DNA of 64,000 bases from Polynucleobacter sp. JS-Polo-80-F4. GTDB taxonomy: Bacteria > Pseudomonadota > Gammaproteobacteria > Burkholderiales > Burkholderiaceae. Below the pieces are notes generated by a model, which was given only the letters and a program-made list of their open reading frames with translations, was not told the origin of the DNA and ran no database searches. This document shows, piece by piece, positions 32,510 through 40,222 of the stretch (positions are counted from its first letter, which is position 1; each line of letters opens with the position of its first letter). The position numbers were made by a program, and so were the translations under genes. Location: NCBI RefSeq assembly GCF_018881965.1, contig NZ_JACVPI010000001.1, positions 564,018-628,017 of the forward strand. The letters are read 5' to 3'.

Positions 32510-32998
32510 TTACTTCACTATCCTGCACTCAGATGGCAATAACTGAGGAATTAAATTTGTCTCAGTAGACCTGCATGACCATCCACCTGCCCATGCTGCC
32601 CCTTCTGGTTTGGATAAATCAATAGGCCTAGGAGAATTGGCATCAGGCTCGTTTGTTGGCACCAAATGAAGTGTGTTTTTGCCTTCAGGCGCAACGCTCA
32701 CCTGATAGTCAATCGCGATAGCGCCTGATGTGGTGATTTCAATTAACTTCACGCTACGAGTAGGAGTAAATGTAAAAGATCCATGCGTCGCTTCATCCAT
32801 GGGGACGGTTCCACGACTTGCAAAAGCCTCCGTCACCGCAAGCTTGGCACTAGAGGATAAATTCATACCCTCAACCACCCGACTTCTGGCTATATAGTCC
32901 TGATACTGCGGCACTGCCACAGCAACCAAGATACCAATGATGGCCACAACGACCATCACCTCAATCAAGGTAAAGCCAGACTCTTGATTCACTTTCAT
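32510..32998 (-). CDS. Type IV pilin-like protein (PilA/PilE family)
   Basis: A class IVa prepilin. From the ATG at 32998 the leader MKVNQESG is short; prepilin peptidase would cut before Phe in [33 protein letters not shown], with the conserved Glu at +5 and the long hydrophobic helix. The rest is about 130 residues and ends with a cysteine pair (WSCRSTET ... LPSECRIV), the usual C-terminal disulfide loop. The frame runs on to 33037. No other pilus gene lies nearby, so it needs assembly genes located elsewhere. It could be a major or a minor pilin. Confidence 0.9.
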   Translation of the reverse strand: MKVNQESGFTLIEVMVVVAIIGILVAVAVPQYQDYIARSRVVEGMNLSSSAKLAVTEAFASRGTVPMDEATHGSFTFTPTRSVKLIEITTSGAIAIDYQVSVAPEGKNTLHLVPTNEPDANSPRPIDLSKPEGAAWAGGWSCRSTETNLIPQLLPSECRIVK

Positions 32999-33106
32999 AT
33001 TTTGAGTGCCCTGAATATCCGTATCAATCTTGTGCATATCTTCTAATCCCCCAGTTGAAATACTCGATCATCCAATTTTTCGCAGACAGTCACAAGGAAG
33101 CGAGCA

Positions 33107-33137
33107 ATAAAAAAGCCGGCATGTTCAGCCGGCTTTT
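33107..33137 (-). terminator. Intrinsic terminator of the terC gene
   Basis: Stem AAAAGCCGGC / GCCGGCTTTT with a seven-base loop; read on the minus strand, T residues follow. It lies 20 bases past the TerC stop. Confidence 0.88.
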
Positions 33138-33156
33138 CTGATTTGATGCGAAGAAA

Positions 33157-33867
33157 TTACGCAGCTTCTTTATGGTTCTGCTTCTTTTTGAGATATGTGC
33201 CAACCAAAAGCACGATGGCAACCCCAATGCCCTCAAAAATCATGTGTGCATCTTCAAATGCTGCCTGCATAGAGTCCTTGATTGCTGGATCTTCAACCAA
33301 CATGCCGCCTGCAAGTAGACCCAATAAACCGGCACCCAAAGTAATAATGATAGGGAAGCGATCCATTACCTTTAAGAGCAAAGCACTACCAAAAATAATC
33401 AACGGAATAGATAAACCCAAGCCAACGATGAGTAGTACCAAGCGAGTTTCTTCTGGTCCCTTTTGAGCAGCAGCCGCTACTGCTAAAACGTTGTCTAGAC
33501 TCATTACTAAGTCAGCGACCAAGATCGTACGAATCGCACCCCAGATATTTGGATGGGCATGCATATCTTCTTCTTCACCACTATCCGCCAAAAGCTGAAC
33601 ACCGATATAAAGAAGCAATATGGCGCCGACAATCTTGAGATATGGCAGGGTCAATAACTGAACTGCAGTAATTGTAAGAACTACGCGCAAGATAATTGCC
33701 GCAGCACTACCCCAAAAAATAGCTTTTTTCTGCTGCACTGGCGGCAAGTTACGTGATGCGAGCGCAATCACAACTGCGTTATCACCCGACAACAAAATAT
33801 TCGCAACAATAATTGATAAAAGAGCGGCCCAAAATGCTGGTCCTGAAAATACTGATAAATCCATCAT
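33157..33867 (-). CDS. TerC-family integral membrane protein (YjbE-like)
   Basis: A 236-residue protein with about seven hydrophobic segments and the TerC signatures ILLSGDNAVVIALASRNLP and the repeat-related VADLVMSLDNVLAVAAAA, with the conserved GDN and LDN aspartates that suggest cation binding. Relatives have been tied to manganese export and to metallation of secreted proteins. The substrate here is not shown. I looked for a yybP-ykoY manganese riboswitch in the 94 bases upstream and did not see one. It ends in a lysine-rich tail. Confidence 0.9.
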   Translation of the reverse strand: MMDLSVFSGPAFWAALLSIIVANILLSGDNAVVIALASRNLPPVQQKKAIFWGSAAAIILRVVLTITAVQLLTLPYLKIVGAILLLYIGVQLLADSGEEEDMHAHPNIWGAIRTILVADLVMSLDNVLAVAAAAQKGPEETRLVLLIVGLGLSIPLIIFGSALLLKVMDRFPIIITLGAGLLGLLAGGMLVEDPAIKDSMQAAFEDAHMIFEGIGVAIVLLVGTYLKKKQNHKEAA

Positions 33868-33917
33868 GTCTCCTACGTTTTTTATGTTTTATTTTATTTT
33901 TACTAATACTTAATACT

Positions 33918-33949
33918 AAAAAAGGATGCTGTGTTAACAGCATCCTTTT
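33918..33949 (-). terminator. Intrinsic terminator after sucD
   Basis: Stem GGATGCTGT / ACAGCATCC with loop GTTA and flanking A/T runs; on the minus strand TTTTTT follows. It lies 12 bases past the sucD stop and separates sucCD from terC. Confidence 0.9.
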
Positions 33950-33961
33950 CCTTGTCGCTAT

Positions 33962-34855
33962 TTACAACATGGCTTTCAACAAAGCAGCCATTTCTGATGG
34001 GTTCTTTGTTACTTTGAAACCACACTCTTCCATAACGGCAAGTTTGGCATCTGCAGTATCAGCACCACCAGAGATCAAGGCACCTGCGTGACCCATACGC
34101 TTACCTGGAGGCGCTGTAACGCCGGCAATAAAGCCAACTACTGGCTTTTTCATATTGTCTTTGCACCAGCGAGCAGCTTCAGCCTCATCTGGACCACCGA
34201 TTTCGCCAATCATGATCACAGCATCAGTCTCTGGATCTTCATTGAACATTCTCATGATGTCGATGTGCTTTAAGCCGTTGATCGGGTCGCCACCAATACC
34301 AACCGCTGTGGACTGACCTAAACCAATGGATGTCAACTGACCAACTGCTTCATAAGTCAATGTACCGGAACGGCTAACAACGCCAATACGGCCTTTCTTA
34401 TGAATATGACCAGGCATGATGCCGATCTTGATTTCATCTGGAGTAATGATGCCTGGACAGTTAGGGCCTAACAATAAAGTCTTCTTGCCGCCAGCCGCTT
34501 CTTTAGCATGCATCTTGTTGCGCACTTCAAGCATGTCACGTACTGGAATGCCCTCAGTAATACAGATCACGAAGTCGAGGTCAGCTTCAACAGCTTCCCA
34601 AATCGCAGCAGCCGCACCAGGAGGCGGAACATAAATTACAGAAGTAGTTGCGCCAGTTTGCTGAGCAGCCTCTTTAACAGTTCCGTAAATTGGAATGTTA
34701 AAAATAGACTCGCCAGCTTTTTTAGGATTTACACCAGCAACAAAACAGTTTTTGCCGTTTGCATATTCCTGACATTTTTCAGTGTGGAACTGACCTGTCT
34801 TACCAGTAATACCTTGAGTAATGACTTTGGTGTTTTTATTGATCAAAATAGACAT
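33962..34855 (-). CDS. sucD: Succinyl-CoA synthetase alpha subunit
   Basis: With SucC converts succinyl-CoA to succinate with formation of ATP or GTP in the TCA cycle. The 297 residues include the CoA-binding Rossmann start KVITQGITGKTGQFHTEKC, the phosphohistidine site in KRMGHAGALISGG, and GPNCPGIITPDE. It is 15 bases downstream of sucC. Confidence 0.98.
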   Translation of the reverse strand: MSILINKNTKVITQGITGKTGQFHTEKCQEYANGKNCFVAGVNPKKAGESIFNIPIYGTVKEAAQQTGATTSVIYVPPPGAAAAIWEAVEADLDFVICITEGIPVRDMLEVRNKMHAKEAAGGKKTLLLGPNCPGIITPDEIKIGIMPGHIHKKGRIGVVSRSGTLTYEAVGQLTSIGLGQSTAVGIGGDPINGLKHIDIMRMFNEDPETDAVIMIGEIGGPDEAEAARWCKDNMKKPVVGFIAGVTAPPGKRMGHAGALISGGADTADAKLAVMEECGFKVTKNPSEMAALLKAML

Positions 34856-34870
34856 ATCGAAATTCCTGAA

Positions 34871-36040
34871 TTATTTGTTTTTGGCAACAGCAGCGACTAC
34901 CTTGGTAGCAGCTTCAGCCATTGAATCGGCGCTAATAATTGGCAAACCAGAGTCAGCAAGAATCTTTTTACCTAACTCTTCGTTTGTGCCCTTCATACGC
35001 ACAACCAAAGGTACTGTGAGGTTTACTGCTTTACATGCAGTAACAACACCGTCAGCAATCACGTCACAGCGCATAATGCCGCCGAAGATGTTCACCAGAA
35101 TTGCTTCGACGCTCTTGTTTTTCAACATGATCTTGAATGCTTCAGTAACTTTTTCTGCTGTAGCACCACCACCAACGTCCAAGAAGTTTGCTGGCTCGCC
35201 GCCGAACAACTTAATAGTGTCCATGGTCGCCATTGCTAGACCTGCACCGTTCACTAAACAGCCAATATTGCCGTCCAATGAGATATAGGCTAGATCAAAT
35301 TTTGATGCTTCGATTTCAGCAGCATCTTCTTCGTCGATATCGCGATAAGCAACGATTTCTGGATGACGGAACAATGCATTGGGATCAAAGTTGAACTTCG
35401 CGTCCAAAGCCTTGATCTTGCCGTTACCTTCAAGAATCAATGGGTTGATTTCGACTAATGAAGCATCGGTATCCCAATAAGTCTTGTACAGATTTTTAAA
35501 TACATCACGCGCCATCGGAATAGACGCTTCAGGAACGCCAATGCCTTTAGCAACGATATCGCAATCTGCGTCTGTCAAGCCAATCATTGGATCAACAAAT
35601 ACTTTGATAATTTTTTCTGGATGAGATTCAGCAACTTCCTCAATATCCATGCCGCCTTCGCTGGAAGCCATGATCACATTCTTTTGTGTGCCACGGTCTG
35701 TAACGATACTGAAGTAGTACTCTTTTTTAATGTCAGCGCCATCTTCAATTAAGAGACGATTTACTTTTTGACCTTCTGGTCCAGTCTGATGCGTCTTGAG
35801 CTGCATGCCCAAAATTTCAGAAGCGTATTTCTTCACTTCATCCATGCTTCTAGCCAATTTCACGCCACCGCCTTTACCGCGACCACCAGCATGAATCTGT
35901 GCCTTGACAACCCATACAGGGCCACCGAGTTTTTCAGCAGCTTTCACAGCCTCATCAACACTGAATGCAGGAATGCCGTTAGGAACTGGCACATTAAATT
36001 GGCGAAGAAGTTCTTTGCCTTGGTACTCGTGAATTTTCAT
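34871..36040 (-). CDS. sucC: Succinyl-CoA synthetase beta subunit
   Basis: ATP-grasp subunit of succinyl-CoA synthetase. It has the start [20 protein letters not shown], the nucleotide-binding strand [20 protein letters not shown], and the C-terminal flavodoxin-like part with [13 protein letters not shown] and [16 protein letters not shown]. It is full length at 389 residues. A possible leader hairpin (36070-36115) lies upstream, and the operon is separate from the recX gene 188 bases away. Confidence 0.98.
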   Translation of the reverse strand: MKIHEYQGKELLRQFNVPVPNGIPAFSVDEAVKAAEKLGGPVWVVKAQIHAGGRGKGGGVKLARSMDEVKKYASEILGMQLKTHQTGPEGQKVNRLLIEDGADIKKEYYFSIVTDRGTQKNVIMASSEGGMDIEEVAESHPEKIIKVFVDPMIGLTDADCDIVAKGIGVPEASIPMARDVFKNLYKTYWDTDASLVEINPLILEGNGKIKALDAKFNFDPNALFRHPEIVAYRDIDEEDAAEIEASKFDLAYISLDGNIGCLVNGAGLAMATMDTIKLFGGEPANFLDVGGGATAEKVTEAFKIMLKNKSVEAILVNIFGGIMRCDVIADGVVTACKAVNLTVPLVVRMKGTNEELGKKILADSGLPIISADSMAEAATKVVAAVAKNK

Positions 36041-36069
36041 AATTACTCCGAAACGGTATCTTTTTTAGC

Positions 36070-36115
36070 AAGCATTGAGGATTAGTAAAACCGATGTTGC
36101 CTTAATCCCATGCTT
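36070..36115 (-). other. Hairpin in the 5' leader of sucCD
   Basis: Paired arms AAGCAT / ATGCTT and GGATTA / TAATCC, separated by small internal bulges and an 18-base loop, about 30 bases before the sucC start. No T run follows on the minus strand, so it is not an intrinsic terminator. A regulatory role is an inference. Confidence 0.5.
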
Positions 36116-36228
36116 ACTCTAGAAATAGCTAAATTAGCCAAATTTGAATAAATGTGAACGGCTTGACCGACTCCTTAAGTCTATCATGCTGCAACGCCGC
36201 AAATTGCCTTTGCTGATCCGTAATTGCC

Positions 36229-36762
36229 CTAATCAGGACTCTGGCCACCGATCACCTTTGCGACCACTTCCGAGCCAAAACCCTTAGAAGCCAAAAATCG
36301 ATACTGCCTAGCTTTCTCCTTTTGGTCCTGAGGTCGCACCCCGTATTTTCTAGTCCAAAGATCAAAGGCGCGCTGAAATTCAGTCTCTTTGAGGACCCCA
36401 AGAAGCTTGGCCGACTGCTTGGCGTCAACTCCCGCCCTATCGAGCTCATCGGCAATCTTTCGCATTCCGTAGCGCTCACTCCTGCGGCGAACGAGCGCTT
36501 CGGCAAAGCGCTCGTCCGATAACCAACCGCGAGCCTCAAAATCATCCAAAACAGCTTCAATTTGAGAATGCCTAGATTCCGGAGTTTGCTCCGCCTGCTC
36601 GCCGCCTAACTTACTCCACCTAGCCTCTGATTCAGCGAGCTTGGTAGCCAAGCCTTTGCGGCTATATTCCCGCTGCGACAAAAGGCGCAAAGCCCGAGCT
36701 TTGAGACTCGGGCTTTGTTTGACCTTCTTATTGCTACTTAATTCTGACATTGAATTATTCAA
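36229..36762 (-). CDS. recX: Regulatory protein RecX
   Basis: Binds RecA filaments and limits their activity. The 177-residue protein has three tandem RecX three-helix repeats; the first holds LKARALRLLSQREYSRKGLATKLAE, the second LDDFEARGWLSDERFAEALVRRRSERYGMRKIADELDRAGVD and the third YRFLASKGFGSEVVAKVI. It starts five bases after recA and so shares its SOS control. An ATG four codons in (36750) is an alternative start. Confidence 0.94.
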   Translation of the reverse strand: MNNSMSELSSNKKVKQSPSLKARALRLLSQREYSRKGLATKLAESEARWSKLGGEQAEQTPESRHSQIEAVLDDFEARGWLSDERFAEALVRRRSERYGMRKIADELDRAGVDAKQSAKLLGVLKETEFQRAFDLWTRKYGVRPQDQKEKARQYRFLASKGFGSEVVAKVIGGQSPD

Positions 36763-36767
36763 CGCGG

Positions 36768-37859
36768 TTATTCGACTTCTTCTTCCTCGCTCAGCACATC
36801 AGTCACTACTGCTGAACCAGATTTAACACCTAATTTCTCACGAATTCTTGCTTCGATATCTTTAGCAATAGCAGGGTTCTCTTTCAAGAACTCACGGACA
36901 TTATCTTTACCTTGACCAATACGATCACCGTTATAGCTATACCAAGAGCCTGACTTTTCAACGAGGTCAGCTTCAACACCCATATCAATAATTTCGCCTT
37001 CTCTAGAAATACCGGCACCGTACATGATGTCGAAAATCGCTTCGCGGAACGGAGGAGAAACTTTGTTCTTCACAACCTTCACACGGGTCTCATTACCAAC
37101 GACCTCATCACCTTTTTTGATACTACCGATACGTCGGATATCTAAACGCATAGAAGCGTAGAACTTCAGAGCGTTACCACCAGTAGTAGTTTCTGGGGAA
37201 CCAAACATCACACCAATCTTCATGCGAATCTGGTTAATGAAGATCACAGTAGTGTTGGTGCGCTTGATGGCACCAGTCAACTTACGCAAAGCTTGACTCA
37301 TTAAACGAGCCTGTAAGCCCGGTAAAGAGTCGCCCATATCGCCTTCGATCTCAGCTCTTGGAACCAAAGCGGCAACTGAGTCAATGACGATTAGGTCAAT
37401 CGAACCTGAACGCACTAATGCATCAGCGATTTCTAAAGCTTGCTCACCAGTGTCTGGTTGAGAGATCAATAAATTATTTACATCAACGCCAAGGCGTGAT
37501 GCGTACTGCACATCCAAAGCGTGCTCTGCGTCGATAAACGCACAAGTACCGCCAAGCTTTTGCATTTCTGCAATTGCATGCAATGTCAAAGTAGTTTTTC
37601 CAGAAGATTCTGGTCCGTAGATTTCAATCACACGACCACGTGCAAGACCGCCAACTCCAAGAGCGATATCTAAACCGAGTGAACCACTGGATACCACCTG
37701 AATATCTTGACTAATTTCAGCATCGCCCAATCTCATGATTGAACCTTTGCCAAACTGTTTCTCAATTTGCGCCAGCGCTGCTGTGAGTGCTTTTTGCTTG
37801 TCTCCGCTCATTCCTTCAAATTCTGAAGAGGCTGATTGCTTTTTGTTATCCAAGGCCAT
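36768..37859 (-). CDS. recA: Recombinase RecA
   Basis: ATP-dependent strand-exchange protein and co-protease of LexA. The start at 37859 (363 residues, MALDNKKQS) is set by an AAGGGA ribosome-binding site eight bases upstream; the frame runs on to 37877. Visible are the Walker [11 protein letters not shown], the L2-type loop region [31 protein letters not shown] and an acidic tail ending SEEEEVE. The SOS box and promoter lie upstream, and recX follows. Confidence 0.99.
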   Translation of the reverse strand: MALDNKKQSASSEFEGMSGDKQKALTAALAQIEKQFGKGSIMRLGDAEISQDIQVVSSGSLGLDIALGVGGLARGRVIEIYGPESSGKTTLTLHAIAEMQKLGGTCAFIDAEHALDVQYASRLGVDVNNLLISQPDTGEQALEIADALVRSGSIDLIVIDSVAALVPRAEIEGDMGDSLPGLQARLMSQALRKLTGAIKRTNTTVIFINQIRMKIGVMFGSPETTTGGNALKFYASMRLDIRRIGSIKKGDEVVGNETRVKVVKNKVSPPFREAIFDIMYGAGISREGEIIDMGVEADLVEKSGSWYSYNGDRIGQGKDNVREFLKENPAIAKDIEARIREKLGVKSGSAVVTDVLSEEEEVE

Positions 37860-37932
37860 TTTTAATTCCCTTTTCACTGTGTACTGGGCTTTTTCCCGAA
37901 GTTTTATCTACTGTGTAACAACTTAGGAGTTA

Positions 37933-37960
37933 CTGTATATAAAAACAGTGGTCTTTGCAA
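37933..37960 (-). promoter_or_regulatory. SOS (LexA) box and promoter of recA
   Basis: The 16-base palindrome at 37933-37948 reads CTGTTTTTATATACAG on the coding strand, a CTG-N10-CAG LexA box. It lies just after a -35-like TTGCAA (37955-37960) and covers the -10 region, so LexA would block RNA polymerase. It lies about 75-90 bases before the recA start. Confidence 0.9.
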
Positions 37961-37967
37961 GCGACTT

Positions 37968-38510
37968 TTAAACTGAATTTACAGATTCTTTACTAGGCTG
38001 GGCTTGATTAGCTCGGTCCCAGTAGAAAAAGAGGGGTATAGCCACCGCCCAGACCACTCCCACGAGAATAAAGCCGGTGATTTCGCTGCCAGGGACCCAA
38101 GATCCAGCCCCCATCCGAATACCTGCCTCGTAGGACATGGGGCCGGCAACACCCCCTAAAACAGCCCCTAAAACAGGTCTGCCGCGCAACCAAGTCAAGG
38201 AACCATTAACAGTAGTGGCAACCAGTACCCATAGGACCCACATCCAGAGCGGTGATAAAAACGGTGCAGGCCAATCATCCCGAAAATCGAGATAACCCAA
38301 ATGCATGATGAGAGTGTCGGCCACCAAGCCAAAGATGAAGGCCTTGAACAAAAGACTGATTTCTGTTTTTGGTGTGGGTGAGCGCCAGGCGTGGAAGGCA
38401 ATATAGGCCAGAGTGGCCACTACCGCCCAAAGCACTTGTTTATTGGCCGCGCCCAGCACACAGGCAAACCAACCAAGCTGGAAAATAACAAAGTTCCAAA
38501 ATTTAGCCAT
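37968..38510 (-). CDS. DUF2878-like inner-membrane protein
   Basis: A hydrophobic protein of 180 residues from the ATG at 38510 (start MAKFWNFVIFQLGWFACVLG), with five or six predicted membrane helices. The spacing of aromatic and Gly residues (NFVIFQLGWFACVLGAA, FIFGLVADTLIMHLGYLDF, GGVAGPMSYEAGIRMGAGSW) is what I recall for DUF2878; function is unknown. A start at 38549 would run through the tRNA terminator, so I reject it. It is alone, between recA and tRNA-Met. Confidence 0.75.
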   Translation of the reverse strand: MAKFWNFVIFQLGWFACVLGAANKQVLWAVVATLAYIAFHAWRSPTPKTEISLLFKAFIFGLVADTLIMHLGYLDFRDDWPAPFLSPLWMWVLWVLVATTVNGSLTWLRGRPVLGAVLGGVAGPMSYEAGIRMGAGSWVPGSEITGFILVGVVWAVAIPLFFYWDRANQAQPSKESVNSV

Positions 38511-38523
38511 CCCCAGCACCCTA

Positions 38524-38557
38524 AGAAAAAGGCCACTGCCGAGGGGCAATGGCCTTT
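38524..38557 (-). terminator. Intrinsic terminator of tRNA-Met
   Basis: On the minus strand AAAGGCCATTGCC and GGCAGTGGCCTTT form a near-perfect stem with a T run after it, just downstream of the tRNA 3' end. Confidence 0.88.
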
Positions 38558-38562
38558 AGATT

Positions 38563-38639
38563 TGGTGGCGAATCAGGGATTTGAACCCCGGACCTGCGGA
38601 TTATGATTCCGTCGCTCTAACCAGCTGAGCTAATTCGCC
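38563..38639 (-). tRNA. tRNA-Met (anticodon CAT)
   Basis: A 77-base cloverleaf with CCA encoded. Acceptor GGCGAAT/ATTCGCC is fully paired with discriminator A; D-arm GCTC/GAGC; anticodon loop ATCATAA with anticodon CAT; T-arm CGGGG/CCCTG with a TTCAAAT loop. The paired first base (G1-C72) and lack of the three GC pairs in the anticodon stem mark it as elongator rather than initiator. A tRNA-Ile of the lysidine type is less likely. The anticodon stem has one A-C mismatch at its outer pair (27-43). Confidence 0.93.
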
Positions 38640-38648
38640 GAACTCGCT

Positions 38649-38677
38649 ATTGTAAATGATCAGAACCTATCTGTCTA
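38649..38677 (-). promoter_or_regulatory. Promoter of tRNA-Met
   Basis: On the minus strand TAGACA, 17 bases, TACAAT. The -10 box ends nine bases before the mature tRNA 5' end. Both boxes match sigma70 at five of six positions. Confidence 0.8.
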
Positions 38678-38717
38678 AAGGAAACGGGGTTGCCACCCCC
38701 AAGCCCCAATTGAGCCC

Positions 38718-39152
38718 TCATTTAATCTGGAACGTACTAAGCGCCTCATCCCGGCCATAAAGCACATTAAATTCAATTTTCTTGGCTAAAAAGAGCTTTT
38801 TGAGTACTTCGTCCTTATTTTCAAAAACAATGGCTGTTTGCTCGGGGTAGCGGGAAAAGGGATCACTATTGACATCTACGGGCACCCCATCAATTTTGAT
38901 TTGCTTAATGGAGCGCTTATAAAACTTATCAGGGCGTATAAAAATAAGGCGCTTTACATACTTATCCAATACGAGCTTTTGACCCTGCTCATTAGTCTTG
39001 TAGTAATAGATCAATTCTTCTTTGCCATTAGTTGTCATGTCACGCTCTTCGTCCCACTTGGCATAAACGCTCTGACTCACCATGACAGCAGAAATGAGCA
39101 GCGCCAATTGACTAAGTGCGACAACTATTTTCTTTTGAGAGAATTTCATCAT
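38718..39152 (-). CDS. Small secreted protein of unknown function
   Basis: A 144-residue protein with a signal peptide (basic KFSQKK, hydrophobic VVALSQLALLISAVMVSQS, cut near VYAK). The mature part, about 113 residues, is rich in Lys, Asp and aromatic residues, with no cysteine. Its strands (EELIYYYKTNEQGQKLVLDKYVKRLIFIRPDKFYKR) suggest a beta fold, and the later segment IAIVFENKDEVLKKLFLAKK-type helix (here TAIVFENKDEVL) might close it. I do not recognise a family. It is divergent from the repeat protein at 39207. Confidence 0.7.
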   Translation of the reverse strand: MMKFSQKKIVVALSQLALLISAVMVSQSVYAKWDEERDMTTNGKEELIYYYKTNEQGQKLVLDKYVKRLIFIRPDKFYKRSIKQIKIDGVPVDVNSDPFSRYPEQTAIVFENKDEVLKKLFLAKKIEFNVLYGRDEALSTFQIK

Positions 39153-39206
39153 GCATTCATATTATCCCAAGCCACAAGCAAAATGCAGAAGGCGTAATAT
39201 TCCCAA

Positions 39207-39530
39207 ATGATCAATCCATTTTTCTCGCGCCTTTTTATCTCAATATTATTGAGTCTCTGCACACCTCTTTGCGCCTCAGCAGCCCAAATCTTCGTCACCA
39301 ATTACCCGTCAGAAGCCAATGCCAAAGTCTTCGTCACCAAATATCAATCAGAAGCTAATTGCATTGTGTACGACACACAATACCCCAGCGATAACGAGCC
39401 TGGTGTTTGGTTCTATACCAAATACAAAAGTGATGCACGTGCCGTGATTTACTACACCCAATACAAGTCCGAAGCTGACCTCATTGTGTACTTCACCAAG
39501 TACAAGAGTGATGCACGCTGCCGTTACTAA
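39207..39530 (+). CDS. Secreted protein with six 13-residue repeats (DUF6150-like)
   Basis: A 107-residue protein: signal peptide (about residues 1-25, LLSLCTPLCASA) then six tandem units of 13-14 residues with consensus [VI]-[FY]-x-T-x-Y-x-S-[ED]-A-x. Examples are IFVTNYPSEA, VFVTKYQSEA, WFYTKYKSDA, IYYTQYKSEA and VYFTKYKSDA. It fits the DUF6150 pattern by recall. The repeat alternates aromatic and polar residues, like short beta strands joined by tight turns. The mature part has two cysteines (in SEANCIVY and DARCRY). No binding role is known to me. Confidence 0.82.
   Translation: MINPFFSRLFISILLSLCTPLCASAAQIFVTNYPSEANAKVFVTKYQSEANCIVYDTQYPSDNEPGVWFYTKYKSDARAVIYYTQYKSEADLIVYFTKYKSDARCRY
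39285..39527 (+). repeat. Six tandem 39-base coding repeats
   Basis: Repeats encode the 13-residue units of the secreted protein; most are 39 bases, and the third has one extra codon. DNA identity between units is partial (for example the shared CTTCGTCACCAA at two units), so the duplication is old. Confidence 0.75.
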
Positions 39531-39558
39531 TCAATATTTATAAGTCCCTCTCTATCCT

Positions 39559-40170
39559 ATGAGACTTCTGTCAATATCAGCCGGTAAGGTAGCGCCTTTA
39601 TTTGGCAATCATCATCCTGACTACAAGTCAGTTGCCTCTGCCATTCGCAAGAAAGTGGTGAGCGATCTAGAAAATCCTACTCCGGCTGAAATTACTATGC
39701 TTGGCGTTAAAGGCGATGAACAAGCAGACCTATCGGTACATGGCGGCATTGAAAAGGCAGTTTATGTTTATCCAGCAGAGCACTATCCCTTTTGGAATCA
39801 GCTGCTCACTCGCGAAACCAAGAAGCCAGTCGACCTTCAACATGGCGCCATCGGCGAGAACTTCACAATCGAAGGATTACTGGAAACAGAAGTATTTATT
39901 GGAGATCGACTGCAAATCGGAGAATTGGAATTTGCGGTTGTCAAACTCCGTGAGCCCTGCTTTAAATTTAATGCCGCTGTTGGCTACAAAGGTGCAAGCA
40001 AGGCAATGCTGCAATCTGGCTTTAGTGGTTGGTATTTGCGTGTTTTAAAAAGTGGGTTACTAAGTGCCGGCGGCGCAATTACTTTAATTCCAGGTGCAAG
40101 AGAAACCTCTATCGCCCAGCAAAATCAAAAGCTTTTAAATAATCGCAATCAAAAAGATTTGTGGGAATAA
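39559..40170 (+). CDS. MOSC domain-containing protein (YiiM-like)
   Basis: Cytosolic protein of 203 residues with a MOSC domain, a beta-barrel sulfur-carrier fold found in molybdenum cofactor sulfurases and in YiiM-type reductase partners. Visible marks are EITMLGVKGDEQADLSVHGGIEKAVYVYPAEHYPFW, GAIGENFTIEGL and the conserved cysteine in VVKLREPCFKFNA. It lies 29 bases after the repeat protein, but the two need not be linked in function. It ends at a bidirectional terminator. Confidence 0.9.
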   Translation: MRLLSISAGKVAPLFGNHHPDYKSVASAIRKKVVSDLENPTPAEITMLGVKGDEQADLSVHGGIEKAVYVYPAEHYPFWNQLLTRETKKPVDLQHGAIGENFTIEGLLETEVFIGDRLQIGELEFAVVKLREPCFKFNAAVGYKGASKAMLQSGFSGWYLRVLKSGLLSAGGAITLIPGARETSIAQQNQKLLNNRNQKDLWE

Positions 40171-40171
40171 A

Positions 40172-40198
40172 AAAACCCGACCATTTCTGATCGGGTTT
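40172..40198. terminator. Bidirectional terminator between the MOSC gene and the MFS gene
   Basis: Stem AAACCCGA / TCGGGTTT with one mismatch near the loop and T-rich sequence on both sides, between convergent genes. Confidence 0.85.
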
Positions 40199-40222
40199 CT
40201 TATTTAATGCAGACAAAAAGAC

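Noticed and set aside
33868-33961. yybP-ykoY-type manganese riboswitch ahead of terC
   Set aside because: The gap is only 94 bases, largely taken by the sucD terminator, and shows none of the conserved motif bases.
34821-35288. Open frame of 155 codons opposite sucC
   Set aside because: Shadow of the sucCD coding strand; low-complexity composition and no homology-like motifs.
38511-38549. Extension of the DUF2878-like gene to 38549
   Set aside because: It would pass through the tRNA-Met terminator hairpin (38524-38557); the ATG at 38510 gives the normal start.
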